Source of the DNA: JBMNSK01 sp050945155
Lineage (GTDB): Bacteria; Actinomycetota; Coriobacteriia; Coriobacteriales; Eggerthellaceae
Direction of reading: 5' to 3'
DNA: 53,405 nt
Assembly (NCBI GenBank): GCA_050945155.1
Contig: JBMNSK010000007.1
Span: 1-53,405 of the forward strand
Shown here one piece after another: positions 42,319 through 51,396 of this stretch. How positions within the stretch are numbered: the first letter of the stretch is position 1; the number at the start of each line of letters is the position of its first letter. Made by a program: the position numbers and the translations under genes. Below the pieces are notes generated by a model. That model saw only the letters and a program-made list of their open reading frames with translations. It had not been told where the DNA came from and searched no databases.

Positions 42319-42744
42319 GTGTTAGATTCGCAGGAAATATTGGCCAAGCGGGTGGCTGAGAAATACCATGCCGGACAGGTGGATAAGGGTGGTAATCCCT
42401 ACATTTCACATCCAGCAGCCGTTGCTTCGTCGGTGAGTACTGATGAAGAAAAGGCAGTGGCCTGGCTTCATGATGTGCTTGAAGATACTTCCTGTTCACT
42501 TGAAGAGCTGAAAGCTTTTGGGTTTTCGGATAGCGTGCTCGATGCTGTGGTGGTTCTTACGCGAGATAAGGACGAAGACTATTTCGACTATATAAAGCGC
42601 TTGCAGAAAAACCGTCTTGCTCGAGTGGTCAAGATTGCCGATTTGAAGAACAACTGCGATTTGACACGCATCAAAAACCCTGGTGAAGCGGACTATAAAA
42701 GAATTGAAAAATATAAGGCCGCACTAAAGATGTTGAAAGCTTAA
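42319..42744 (+). CDS. Stand-alone HD-domain hydrolase, RelA/SpoT-HD (Mesh1)-like
   Basis: 141-residue metal-dependent phosphohydrolase. The HD residues are visible in order: His of ISHPAAVASS, His-Asp of AWLHDVLED, and Asp of VVKIADLKNN. The layout matches the hydrolase half of RelA/SpoT and small alarmone hydrolases, so it may cleave ppGpp or another nucleotide. GTG at 42319 is the likely start, after GGGGGAC; an upstream TTG at 42274 lacks a ribosome site. It is transcribed alone. Confidence 0.8.
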   Translation: MLDSQEILAKRVAEKYHAGQVDKGGNPYISHPAAVASSVSTDEEKAVAWLHDVLEDTSCSLEELKAFGFSDSVLDAVVVLTRDKDEDYFDYIKRLQKNRLARVVKIADLKNNCDLTRIKNPGEADYKRIEKYKAALKMLKA

Positions 42745-42836
42745 GTTTCGGTTCATAAATAGGTTGAAAGCACCCGGTGGAATTATCTGTGCCCTCATAT
42801 AGAATGAAGTGAAACCTACGAGGCAAGGGAGCGAAT

Positions 42837-43382
42837 ATGGCGCAGATTGAAGCAAGAGATGCCCTCCAAGACGAAAGGTCTTTAGCAGAATCCTATGAGC
42901 TCTACGAAGAGGCGTTCCCGAAAGATGAGAAACTGCCGTGGGAGTCGATGGTTGAGGCAAGTCGCTCCGACATAATGAAGACGCGGGCGTTTTACGATGA
43001 CGGTAAGTTCGTAGGTTTTACGAATTACTTCATCCTTCCAGATGTCATTTTTGTAATGTATCTTGCCGTAAGCAATAAAGTTCGAAGCCATGGTTACGGC
43101 TCGGCAATTCTCGAGTGGCTTGCAAGTGAATATCCTGAGTCCTCGCTTGCGCTTGATATTGAGCCGATGGATCCTCAGGCTGACAACTGGAATCAACGGC
43201 AACGTCGCCTGCGTTTCTATGAGCGTAATGGCTTTCATATGACCCCGTACGATGTTTTTGAGTACGGAATTCCTTATACCGTGTTGTCGACCGACGACAA
43301 TTTTCAGCCGCTCGATTTTACGGATGCGTGGAATGCTCTCGGACTTGAAGGGGAAACACCCTATTTGAAGAAAGTTCGCTAG
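42837..43382 (+). CDS. GNAT-family N-acetyltransferase
   Basis: 181-residue acetyltransferase that would use acetyl-CoA. The CoA-binding motif is VRSHGYGSAILEWL, and RFYERNGFHM is the usual late motif. The N-terminal part (AESYELYEEAFPKDEKLPW) is typical of a GNAT subgroup acting on small molecules. A GCAAGGGAGCG site precedes the ATG. It may be co-transcribed with the HD gene, 92 bases upstream. The substrate is unknown. Confidence 0.88.
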   Translation: MAQIEARDALQDERSLAESYELYEEAFPKDEKLPWESMVEASRSDIMKTRAFYDDGKFVGFTNYFILPDVIFVMYLAVSNKVRSHGYGSAILEWLASEYPESSLALDIEPMDPQADNWNQRQRRLRFYERNGFHMTPYDVFEYGIPYTVLSTDDNFQPLDFTDAWNALGLEGETPYLKKVR

Positions 43383-43421
43383 AGGGCGACAAGGATATTG
43401 GGCCGCCACACGCTACGGGGA

Positions 43422-44378
43422 TTATTTGCTCCAGAAGTCTTGGATTAATGCTTTTCGGTTTTCTTGCCCGGTTTTTTTCAGAATATTGTGAATATGAACC
43501 TTTACCGTAGAGGGTGATAAACAAAGTTCCGTTGCAATATTTTGATTGTCTTTGCCCATAATCACGAGCACCATAACATCTTGCTCACGCGATGAAAGGC
43601 TATAACGCTGAGCATAAGCGGGCATGTTGCGGGCAATTGAAACACTCATTTGATTGTCTATACGCTCTGGCGGTTTGTCATAACGCAGGCGCAGCGTCTC
43701 AGCTGAAACGCGAATAGTCACTATGGCAATAACAAGGAACGACAGGTTTTCCGAGGGGCTTCGTTCGGCGAAAAACCACATGTCTTTCGGAAAGAGCGAA
43801 GGGTCGAAAATAAGTTGGAAATAGATATTCTCAGCCAACATACAGGTATTGAAGATAAAGACAAGTAGAAGTGCTATTCCGTGACGTTTAATAGATGCTT
43901 GCGTGACCGTGTCTCCTCTGAGCCGCCAGAGGAATATGATGCCAATCAAAACATAGATGAGCAGCGTACGCATGCTGTAGAAGGTAAATTCACGCCACTG
44001 CACATTGCCGATAACCTGAAATACCGTATAGCTTGCCACGGCGAATATAACGATGGGTAAGATACGCAGCCACCAATTTCTCTTTTCGAGATATTCGCAA
44101 ATAGAAAACCAGAGGAATAAAAACGTGCCGGAACCGGTAACGATACTGGCCATAGGACTGCCCACTTCCCAAAACGACTGTGCGTTAAGAACAAGCTGGG
44201 GCGTAATGAAGTCGTCCTTGAAGACGAGCGAAACATCCAGAAAATAAAAGATAAATGCAATAGCAAGAAATAAAAACGTTTTTCTACGAGAAACCAAATA
44301 GGCTGACATGCTAATTGCACCAGCAATCATGTACATAAACATGATGGCAAGCGTGTAATAGAACAAAGCAACGAGCAT
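43422..44378 (-). CDS. LuxR-type regulator with seven-helix membrane N-terminus
   Basis: 318-residue protein: about seven hydrophobic helices in residues 1-235, then a cytoplasmic LuxR/GerE helix-turn-helix (about 255-318: YSLSSREQDVMVLVIMGKDN, CLSPSTVKVHIHNILKKTG). This membrane-LuxR architecture is strongly expanded in Eggerthellaceae. It probably senses a signal at the membrane and controls a nearby carrier or metabolic gene; the YfcC gene is divergent from it. A good promoter lies at 44412-44440. Confidence 0.88.
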   Translation of the reverse strand: MLVALFYYTLAIMFMYMIAGAISMSAYLVSRRKTFLFLAIAFIFYFLDVSLVFKDDFITPQLVLNAQSFWEVGSPMASIVTGSGTFLFLWFSICEYLEKRNWWLRILPIVIFAVASYTVFQVIGNVQWREFTFYSMRTLLIYVLIGIIFLWRLRGDTVTQASIKRHGIALLLVFIFNTCMLAENIYFQLIFDPSLFPKDMWFFAERSPSENLSFLVIAIVTIRVSAETLRLRYDKPPERIDNQMSVSIARNMPAYAQRYSLSSREQDVMVLVIMGKDNQNIATELCLSPSTVKVHIHNILKKTGQENRKALIQDFWSK

Positions 44379-44852
44379 CTGGTAACTCCTGAGTCACGTT
44401 TCAGTAGGTGTAGTATACCTTGCCATTTTTAAATTGTTAAAGATTCTTATTGTCTTGCAAACAACGAGCGATTTTTTCTTAAATAAAAATACGCGTGTCA
44501 CCTGGGGTTTATTTAGGGTGTAGCGCTAAAGTCTTTCAAATTCTTGAACACTAAATACGAGTTACATCCAGACAGAGACCTCTTTAGACCTATGCACCAA
44601 TTAAGTGCGGTTGTATCCCTGTGATAGCGCAGCGTATTTCGGCATAGGCAGCGTAAAAATTCCGGAATGAAAAAGGCGGGAACTTTTGAATTCAGTTACG
44701 GAATGGCTATACGGAAATTGCGCGCGACGAAGAAGGATGCTGATTCCAAAGTCCTTTGTATATGGCAATAGGTTTTCGCAATGATTTTTGGAATCGCCAC
44801 CCTTTGGCAAGGGAGCAGCTGTTATTTCGCAGCTCCGGAAAAGGAGGAAACG
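44379..44852. other. Divergent intergenic region between luxR-type and yfcC-type genes
   Basis: 474 bases without a credible gene. It contains the luxR-type promoter at 44412-44440, AT-rich sequence from 44430 to 44500, and a small hairpin CCCTT-TGGC-AAGGG (44800-44813) just before the yfcC ribosome site (AAGGAGG). The long leader of the yfcC gene could carry regulator sites, but none is clear. Confidence 0.4.
44412..44440 (-). promoter_or_regulatory. Sigma70-type promoter of the membrane LuxR gene
   Basis: On the minus strand, TTAACA (44440-44435) and TATACT (44417-44412) are separated by 17 bases. The transcript would begin about 27 bases before the ATG. Confidence 0.6.
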
Positions 44853-46445
44853 ATGGCTGAGGCTACAATTTCTCGCACGGCGCAAGTTGCCGACGAAAAA
44901 CCGAAGAAAAAGAGAAAGTTTAATTTCCCTTCGGCGTTTACCATTCTCTTTGTTGTTACCATTATTGCCTGTGTTTGCACCTGGTTTGTGCCAGCTGGAC
45001 AGTATTCAAAGTTGGCATACAACGAGGATACTTCGATGCTTGAGGTAACAGCTCCAAACGGCGAAGTACAGCAATATGATGCGACACAGGAAACCCTCGA
45101 TAGCATGGGGGTAAAGATTAATATTGAGCAATTTACCAGCGGCGCGATTACGCAATCGGTATCTATCCCTGGTACTTATGAATCGTTACCACAAAACCCG
45201 TTTAGTCTAGGGGATATTCCCTACGCAATGGTTTACGGTGTCATCGACGGAATCGACATCATGGTATTCATTCTCTGTCTCGGAGGTCTTATTGGCGTAG
45301 TGAAAGCCACCGGGGCTTTTGAGAGTGGATTATCTGCGCTCACCAAGAAGACTATGGGAAGGGAGTTCCTTCTCATTCTTGGTGTTTCTCTCTTTATGAT
45401 CTTTGGGGGCACGATGTGTGGCCTAGAGGAAGAGGCAGTAGCGTTCTACCCAATTTTGGCTCCTGTCTTTATTGCTTTAGGCTACGACTCTATTGTTACG
45501 GTAGGTGCCATTTTTATGGCAAGTTCTATCGGAACAACCTTCTCCACAGTAAACCCGTTTTCTTCAGTAATTGCATCTAACGCAGCCGGCACGGTATTTA
45601 CTGAGGGAATGGCAGTTCGCCTCTTCTGCCTAATTGTGGCTTCTGTGGTCTACCTGTTTTACCTGCATTGGTACTGCAAGAAGGTTAAGGCAAACCCATC
45701 TTTCAGCTATGCCTACGATGACAAGCAAGAGTTTGAAAGTATGTGGGCGCTCGAAAACACAAACACAAGCGATGCCGCACGTGCCCCCTTTGATGCTCGC
45801 AAAAAAATTGTCCTTTGTATCTTTGTTGCAGCCTTCCTCATTATGATTGTGGGCGTTATGAACCTTGGATGGTGGTTCCCACAAATGGCTGCTGAGTTTG
45901 TTGCGCTTTCCATTTTGGTCATGTTCATTGGCGGTGTCGGTAAAAATGGCATTGGCGAGACGAAGATGGTAGACGCATTTTCAACCGGCGCATCAAGCTT
46001 GGTTGCTGTAGCGTTAATTATTGGTCTTGCGCGTGGGGTCAACTATGTGTTGAACTCCGGATACATAAGCGACACGCTTCTTTATTATGCTTCAAATGCA
46101 GTTACCGGGATGAGCGGTCCGATGTTCGTCGTTATGCTCATGGCTATCTTCTTCCTGCTCGGTTTTGTTGTTCCTTCATCAAGCGGATTAGCTGTACTGT
46201 CCATGCCGATTTTTGCTCCATTGGCTGACACGGTTGGAATTCCTCGTTGGATTGTGGTCGCAGCGTATCAGTTCGGCCAGTACACAATGCTTTACATCGC
46301 ACCAACTGGACTCATCATGGCAACCTTACAGATGCTTCACATGAAAATGTCGCACTGGGTGAAGTTTGTATGGCCAATGATGGTGTTCACGTTCGGGTTT
46401 GGTGCCGTGGTACTTAGTATTTGCACCATTGTATTCGCCGTTTAG
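44853..46445 (+). CDS. YfcC-family carrier (DcuC/AbgT-like organic or amino acid transporter)
   Basis: 530-residue membrane protein with about twelve helices. YfcC-family features are the start FPSAFTILFVVTIIACVCTW, FVPAGQY, then GGLIGVVKATGAFESG, GLEEEAVAFYPILAP and the late VVPSSSGLAVLSMPIFAPLA. The family is annotated as C4-dicarboxylate or arginine-pathway carrier; some members sit beside arginine deiminase genes, which would suit an argGH-bearing organism, but that is inference. ATG at 44853 follows AAGGAGG; the upstream in-frame ATG is leader. It is monocistronic and ends at a strong terminator. Confidence 0.85.
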   Translation: MAEATISRTAQVADEKPKKKRKFNFPSAFTILFVVTIIACVCTWFVPAGQYSKLAYNEDTSMLEVTAPNGEVQQYDATQETLDSMGVKINIEQFTSGAITQSVSIPGTYESLPQNPFSLGDIPYAMVYGVIDGIDIMVFILCLGGLIGVVKATGAFESGLSALTKKTMGREFLLILGVSLFMIFGGTMCGLEEEAVAFYPILAPVFIALGYDSIVTVGAIFMASSIGTTFSTVNPFSSVIASNAAGTVFTEGMAVRLFCLIVASVVYLFYLHWYCKKVKANPSFSYAYDDKQEFESMWALENTNTSDAARAPFDARKKIVLCIFVAAFLIMIVGVMNLGWWFPQMAAEFVALSILVMFIGGVGKNGIGETKMVDAFSTGASSLVAVALIIGLARGVNYVLNSGYISDTLLYYASNAVTGMSGPMFVVMLMAIFFLLGFVVPSSSGLAVLSMPIFAPLADTVGIPRWIVVAAYQFGQYTMLYIAPTGLIMATLQMLHMKMSHWVKFVWPMMVFTFGFGAVVLSICTIVFAV

Positions 46446-46467
46446 TCGTAGCCCATACGACAAAAGA

Positions 46468-46503
46468 AAGGGAAGCTGCGGGAGTCCGCGCTTCCCTTTT
46501 TTT
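46468..46503 (+). terminator. Rho-independent terminator after the YfcC gene
   Basis: Stem AAGGGAAGC / GCTTCCCTT with an inner GCGG/CCGC pair, followed by a run of seven T. It separates the carrier from the CRISPR locus. Confidence 0.92.
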
Positions 46504-46546
46504 GTTGGGCAGGTATGGCGAAGAAGGGAACTTGGATTACTACAAG

Positions 46547-46633
46547 CTGTCATTGCCAAAGAGGTATGAGGGGATAACAATGACAGAGAGTGGTCAAATA
46601 TGGGACACCCGTATCAGTTTATCCTGCTATAGT
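46547..46633 (+). promoter_or_regulatory. Inverted repeats and extended -10 box, candidate cas9 promoter region
   Basis: A perfect 9-bp inverted repeat (CTGTCATTG 46547-46555, CAATGACAG 46578-46586, 22-base loop) is followed by ATATGGG-ACA-CCCGTAT (46598-46614) and an extended -10, TGCTATAGT (46625-46633). No good -35 is present. A transcript starting near 46640 would run about 270 bases through the tracrRNA gene in antisense before cas9. Confidence 0.35.
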
Positions 46634-46704
46634 GCTGGCAAAATGTAAGGTCTATTTGGGCTTTTACGGGCTTATTGTTCGTCAGAAGCAGTATTCTTTA
46701 CAGA

Positions 46705-46855
46705 AAGAAAAAACGCTTCGCTTAAGCGAAGCGTTTGGTGAGTCAAACTTGCTCCCTCCGGAGCGCCCCTTGGGGCTTTTAAGGCTTACACACATACCCG
46801 AAAGTATGCTTGCCGTTATTTTGACTCGCAGCGTCGTCCTGACTGGTATCAAGAC
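46705..46855 (-). ncRNA. tracrRNA of the type II-A system
   Basis: On the minus strand from 46855 the sequence is the complement of most of the CRISPR repeat: the block 46830-46855 on the plus strand matches repeat positions 12-36 with few changes (AGCGTC, CTGACTGGT and ATCAA are shared). The lower stem is CAAAAU against GUUUUG of the repeat, with a bulge between the two stems, as in Streptococcus pyogenes. Downstream come a nexus-like hairpin (CATAC/GTATG), GCCCC/GGGGC, GCTCC/GGAGC and a perfect 13-bp terminator stem (46711-46736) with six T. TATACT at 46867-46862 is a well-placed -10, giving a start at about 46855. Confidence 0.85.
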
Positions 46856-46861
46856 GGCGTC

Positions 46862-46867
46862 AGTATA
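46862..46867 (-). promoter_or_regulatory. -10 box of the tracrRNA gene
   Basis: TATACT on the minus strand, seven bases before the first base of the anti-repeat. No strong -35 is visible. It lies 47 bases before the cas9 ATG, so the tracrRNA and cas9 control regions overlap. Confidence 0.5.
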
Positions 46868-46913
46868 ACACAAATTGCCCGCTGTGTGTCGGCGCAAGTG
46901 AAAGGGAAGCGAA

Positions 46914-49900
46914 ATGACAAATCTTCGTAACGCACAAAACTACAATATAGGCCTCGATCTTGGTACCGGATCAGTTGGGTGGGCAGTAACTGACGAGAAC
47001 GGCAACCTATATCGATTTAAGGGTAAGCCTACTTGGGGTAGCAGATTATTTGATTCCGCGAATCCTGCAGCGGACGCTCGAGTATATCGTGGCCAGCGTC
47101 GTCGTTATGATAGACGCCGTCAGCGCCTTAATTTGCTGCAGATGATGTTTAAAGATGAAATTGCAAAGATAGATCCAGATTTCTTTATTCGACTTAACCA
47201 ATCACGATTATGGAAAGAGGACAGGGCAGAGGGGCATAGCGATTACCGCTGGCCTTTTTTTGATACGAACCATCCACTCGTTATCTCTGGGAAAACGATA
47301 ACAGAACCAGAATACTATGAGCTATTTCCAACCATCTATCACTTGCGTGCTTGGCTTCTTAGGCAGGAAGAACAGGTAGATATCCGGCTTATTTATTTAG
47401 CCTTTCATAACATCGTAAAACACAGGGGAAATTTCTTGTACCAAGATCAAGGCCCTCGCGGACTGAGCGCGCAGAACGCTGATTTAAAAGGTGTCGTTAC
47501 CGCATTTGTTGAAGCGTTTAACGATTGGGTATTAACCTTAGGTGAAGAACATCCTGCTCAGAAGATGGTTATCGATGAACAGAAATTATATGACGTACTC
47601 AGCAATGAAAGTTTAGATAGGAAAGAAAAGAAAAAGAAAGCTGTGGAGTGCTTTTCCCAAAATTCCGTTGATGAAAAGAAGGTTGCAGTTGCTTTCCTCG
47701 ACGCTTTTATGGGATATAAGGCAAACCTTACAAGCATTTTTGAAATACGTACTTCAGATGATCAAGAGTTCAAAATTAACCTATCAGAAGAAGACAGGGT
47801 TGGCGAATTTCAGGCAGCGTGTCCTGATGAAGATAAACCGCTGTTTGAGCGTATGCTTGCTGTCTATTCGGGCATCGTATTAAACGGAATTCTGCATACG
47901 GATAATGCCGAGACCTTTTGGAGAATAGGCACTTGCGGATTCTTAACAACGGACGGTTACAAAAGTCACGGCAAAACTGCATTAGCAGGCTATGAGCTTC
48001 AGAATAAATACGGCACCACAATCTCTGCCAGCAAGGTAGTTGAATATGGTCGGTACAAAGAGAACCTGGCAGAGCTTAAGAGCTTGGTAAAAGAGTATTT
48101 TCCAGATACGAAGAATCCAGGACGAAATTCAGCAGCATATAATGAATTCTTTAGAGGATTCGATTTCTTATCTGATCTTGAAAGCGGAGAAGCTGTTCGT
48201 GGCAAGGGGCACAAATATGTGAAATATGCTTCTGAGACCGCGAAAGGCTACACGCTTTATGACTTAGGTACAAGTAAAAGAAGCTACGACGATTTTATTA
48301 AAGATGTCCAGAAGCTTTTTAGCATTAAATTCAGTAATGGAACAACAAGTCCAAACGGAAATACCGAACTCGCACAAAAGGCTGCAGAAGACGAGCGTAT
48401 TAGGAAGATGATGAAAGCCTTTGATGAAGGGACTTTTCTGCGACGTTTAAAGACAAGCGATAACGGGGCTATTCCATTTCAGCTGCATCTGGAAGAAATG
48501 ACTATTATCATTAATAACCAATCCGCATACTATCCCTTCTTATCGGAATGCCACACCACCACAGATGGTGAAACCCGCAACAAGCTTGAATCTCTAGTTA
48601 TCTTTCGTATTCCTTATTACGTTGGCCCGCTTACACAAAAAAATGCTGCTAGAAACGAAAGCGGAAATCGTTTTGCTTGGTCGAAGAGGCAGCCAGGCAA
48701 GAAACATGAAAAAATTTATCCTTGGAACTGGGATGAAATTATTGACAAAGAAGCGAGTGCTGATGCCTTTATGCATCGCATGGTTGGCTCCTGTACCTAC
48801 TTACTGGGAGAGCCTGTTTTGCCGAAATCATCGTTGCTCTATGAAAAGTATTGCGTTTACAACGAACTGAATGGTGCATATTACGAGCAAGATGGAAAAC
48901 GCTATCGTTTTGACTTCAAGGATCGAGAAGGAATAGTTGAGGACCTTTTCAAGAGAAAGTCGTCTGTTTCCTATAAAAGTATCGTAGATTGGCTAGCCCA
49001 GAGAAACAGAGTAGTTGCAAAAGTTGGTGGAGGCCAAGGAGAACGCGGTTTTGAATCCAAACTAACAAGCTACCAATTTTTCTGTGAACTCTTTAGCACC
49101 GATGAACTTACACCAAAGCAAGAAGAAATTGCCGAAGACCTCATTGAATGGAATACATTGTTTGAAGATCGTGCAATACTGAGGCGCAAAATTCAAAGCG
49201 TTTATGGGTCTATTCTCGACGAAAATCAAATAAAGCAGGTTTGCAAAAAGCCCTTTACTGGTTGGGGCCGTTTGTCCAAAAAGTTGCTTACTGGAATTAA
49301 AGCAGAATGTGATGAAGGGCCTGTTTCCATTATGGATGTATTGGTGGACGGATATCCAAATTATGGTGATCCTGGCCGAACATTTAAGATGGGCGAAGCC
49401 TTGGTATTTATGCAAATTCTCAACGACGAGATTATGGGCTTCCAGAAGAAGATTGATGAATATAATGCAAGCAAAGTAGGAGATTCGCTACTGAGCATTG
49501 ATGATTTACCCTATGCGTCACCTGCTCTACGAAGGAGTATCAATCAAGCACTCCGTATCATCGACGAAATTGTTTCCATTGCTAAATGCCCTCCAGCAAA
49601 TATCTATATTGAATCAACTCGCGATGACGACGATGTACATAAAAAGGGTAAGCGTACGAGTTCTCGCATAAAAAGCATCAAGAACCAATTGAAAAATCTT
49701 CGAGAGCAACAAAGTGAAGAACTTAAAAGTGGAATTCTGGAACAATTGTCTGAACATGAAAAAGATATCGATAACGACAGATACATGCTTTACTTCTTAC
49801 AAAATGGCAAGTGTATGTATTCCGGAAGGCCATTAGATATTCGAAAGCTTTCTACTTACCAAATAGACCATATTCTGCCTCAGAGTTATATCAAAGACGA

Positions 49901-51233
49901 TAGTCTGGAAAATAGAGTACTTGTCTATGCTGAAGAAAACCAGCGTAAGACCGACACACTATTACTCGATTCTCGTGTTCAAAAAAAGATGAAGTATTTT
50001 TGGCTTGCATTAAAAGATGCCGGGTTAATAGGTGAAAAAAAATACAACAATTTAATGCGCAAAACGATTGATGACAAGCAAATGAAAGGGTTCATTAATC
50101 GCCAAATAGTAGAAACAAGTCAAGTAGTTAAGTTTGTTAAGCAAATGCTTGCTCAGCGATATCCGGCATATGAAGACGGTTCTGGAACTCATGTTAGAAC
50201 CATTAAGGCAGGCATCAGTCATCAGATTCGTATTCAGTGGGATAACGAATTAGATCACTACGTTTGGCGTTTTCCCAAAGTGCGCGAGATGAATGATTAC
50301 CACCATGCACATGATGCCTATTTAGCTGCTGAAGTAGGTCGTTTTATTTCCATTCGTTTCCCCTATATTTACGACAATCCTCTTAAAGCTGCCGGAGTCA
50401 TGAAGAAATACATCGAGAAAGTATCAAAGCAGTATCAGGAGACAGGAAAAGCTCCTGCTCATAGTTTTATTCCTTCTAGTTTTTTGAAGAGTGGCTTTGA
50501 TAAAGAAACTGGCGAAATTTTTAGAGATAGCTGGGATGCAGAAGCAGAACTTGAGCGTATGGGAAGGTATTTTGATATACCCGATTGCTATATCTCGAGA
50601 ATGCCAAACATAGATTCGGGCGCATTTAGCGACGAGACGCTATTCTCACCTCGCGATAAAAAGAAAGGAAGCAATTTAGCGCTTCGTTTAAAGGGGAATT
50701 TACCTACAGAAAAATACGGTGGCTATTCACGTGAACAGTTTGCGTACTTCTTTATTTTTGAAAAGCGTGATAAAAAAAGAAACCTCGTTTTTGATTTTGC
50801 TCCAGTACCGGTAAGTGTTGCAGCCAGCGTGCAAGAAGGCGGTATTGACGCACTTGAAGAATACTCACGTAGCCTACTGGCTGAGAACGAAGAGTTCGTG
50901 CGAATTGTACGCCCCATTCTCTACAGGAATCAGGTATTAGAAATTGATGGGTGCCGAGTATTACTTCGAGGTAAAAAGGAAGTCCGTAATGCGGCACAGT
51001 TATTTTTCAATAAGGCAGATGCTTTGATAATTGCGGCTTTAGTAGATGGCACACAAGTTGATTCTGAACAGTACCTAAGACTCTTCGATTCTTGCTCTAC
51101 CAAAATTGCCATTTACGCAAAAGTGTTGGAAGACATTGTCCACCTAAAATCCTACAGGGAAACGTTTAATCAGGCGTCCTCAGAAGCAAAAAAAGGAAAC
51201 TATTCTTTCAATACTGAACATAGTCAATGCTAA
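46914..51233 (+). CDS. cas9: Cas9 (type II-A), frame broken near the 3' end
   Basis: RNA-guided DNA endonuclease, 1439 residues as read. RuvC-I has D15 (IGLDLGTGSVGWAV), followed by an arginine-rich bridge helix (RGQRRRYDRRRQRL, about 60-75). RuvC-II has E900 (IYIESTRDD), the HNH has D985-H986 (QIDHILPQSY) and N1009, and RuvC-III has H1133 and D1134 (HHAHDAYLAA). All nuclease residues are intact. The reading ends in an unrelated tail (GNYSFNTEHSQC) after a run of seven A at 51188-51194. The real C-terminus continues in the +1 frame to 51396. AAGGGAAG precedes the ATG. The locus is AT-richer than its neighbours. Confidence 0.93.
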   Translation: MTNLRNAQNYNIGLDLGTGSVGWAVTDENGNLYRFKGKPTWGSRLFDSANPAADARVYRGQRRRYDRRRQRLNLLQMMFKDEIAKIDPDFFIRLNQSRLWKEDRAEGHSDYRWPFFDTNHPLVISGKTITEPEYYELFPTIYHLRAWLLRQEEQVDIRLIYLAFHNIVKHRGNFLYQDQGPRGLSAQNADLKGVVTAFVEAFNDWVLTLGEEHPAQKMVIDEQKLYDVLSNESLDRKEKKKKAVECFSQNSVDEKKVAVAFLDAFMGYKANLTSIFEIRTSDDQEFKINLSEEDRVGEFQAACPDEDKPLFERMLAVYSGIVLNGILHTDNAETFWRIGTCGFLTTDGYKSHGKTALAGYELQNKYGTTISASKVVEYGRYKENLAELKSLVKEYFPDTKNPGRNSAAYNEFFRGFDFLSDLESGEAVRGKGHKYVKYASETAKGYTLYDLGTSKRSYDDFIKDVQKLFSIKFSNGTTSPNGNTELAQKAAEDERIRKMMKAFDEGTFLRRLKTSDNGAIPFQLHLEEMTIIINNQSAYYPFLSECHTTTDGETRNKLESLVIFRIPYYVGPLTQKNAARNESGNRFAWSKRQPGKKHEKIYPWNWDEIIDKEASADAFMHRMVGSCTYLLGEPVLPKSSLLYEKYCVYNELNGAYYEQDGKRYRFDFKDREGIVEDLFKRKSSVSYKSIVDWLAQRNRVVAKVGGGQGERGFESKLTSYQFFCELFSTDELTPKQEEIAEDLIEWNTLFEDRAILRRKIQSVYGSILDENQIKQVCKKPFTGWGRLSKKLLTGIKAECDEGPVSIMDVLVDGYPNYGDPGRTFKMGEALVFMQILNDEIMGFQKKIDEYNASKVGDSLLSIDDLPYASPALRRSINQALRIIDEIVSIAKCPPANIYIESTRDDDDVHKKGKRTSSRIKSIKNQLKNLREQQSEELKSGILEQLSEHEKDIDNDRYMLYFLQNGKCMYSGRPLDIRKLSTYQIDHILPQSYIKDDSLENRVLVYAEENQRKTDTLLLDSRVQKKMKYFWLALKDAGLIGEKKYNNLMRKTIDDKQMKGFINRQIVETSQVVKFVKQMLAQRYPAYEDGSGTHVRTIKAGISHQIRIQWDNELDHYVWRFPKVREMNDYHHAHDAYLAAEVGRFISIRFPYIYDNPLKAAGVMKKYIEKVSKQYQETGKAPAHSFIPSSFLKSGFDKETGEIFRDSWDAEAELERMGRYFDIPDCYISRMPNIDSGAFSDETLFSPRDKKKGSNLALRLKGNLPTEKYGGYSREQFAYFFIFEKRDKKRNLVFDFAPVPVSVAASVQEGGIDALEEYSRSLLAENEEFVRIVRPILYRNQVLEIDGCRVLLRGKKEVRNAAQLFFNKADALIIAALVDGTQVDSEQYLRLFDSCSTKIAIYAKVLEDIVHLKSYRETFNQASSEAKKGNYSFNTEHSQC

Positions 51234-51396
51234 ATCAAATGTCATCGATTTATCTGCTGTTGGTGGCTCGCCTTATCTTGGAAACGTACGATACTCTTTT
51301 ACGAAAATCTTGAATAATGATGGGCTTACAATAATTGATCAATCTGTTACGGGGATGTTCGAAACACGTACAGTCCTTTCGCATTTAAAGGAATGA
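51190..51396 (+). pseudogene. cas9: Out-of-frame C-terminal end of Cas9 (PAM-interacting domain)
   Basis: Reading from the A tract in the +1 frame gives KETILSILNIVNAKSNVIDL, then SAVGGSPYLGNVRYSFTKIL and IIDQSVTGMFETRTVLSHL before TGA at 51394-51396. This matches the end of other Cas9 proteins: SpCas9 ends in [20 protein letters not shown], and others have ILHL...DLSxIGGS before it. Removing one A from the seven restores a continuous 1493-residue protein whose stop lies 7 bases before the cas1 ATG. The fragment has no start of its own. Confidence 0.88.

Noticed and set aside
46508..46880. Short plus-strand ORFs between the YfcC gene and cas9 as extra cas genes
   Set aside because: They run through the tracrRNA and its terminator, lack ribosome sites and resemble no Cas protein.
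51188..51196. Programmed -1 ribosomal frameshift at A AAA AAG in cas9
   Set aside because: A -1 shift leads to the wrong frame; the conserved C-terminus needs +1 (or -2), or loss of one A in the transcript.
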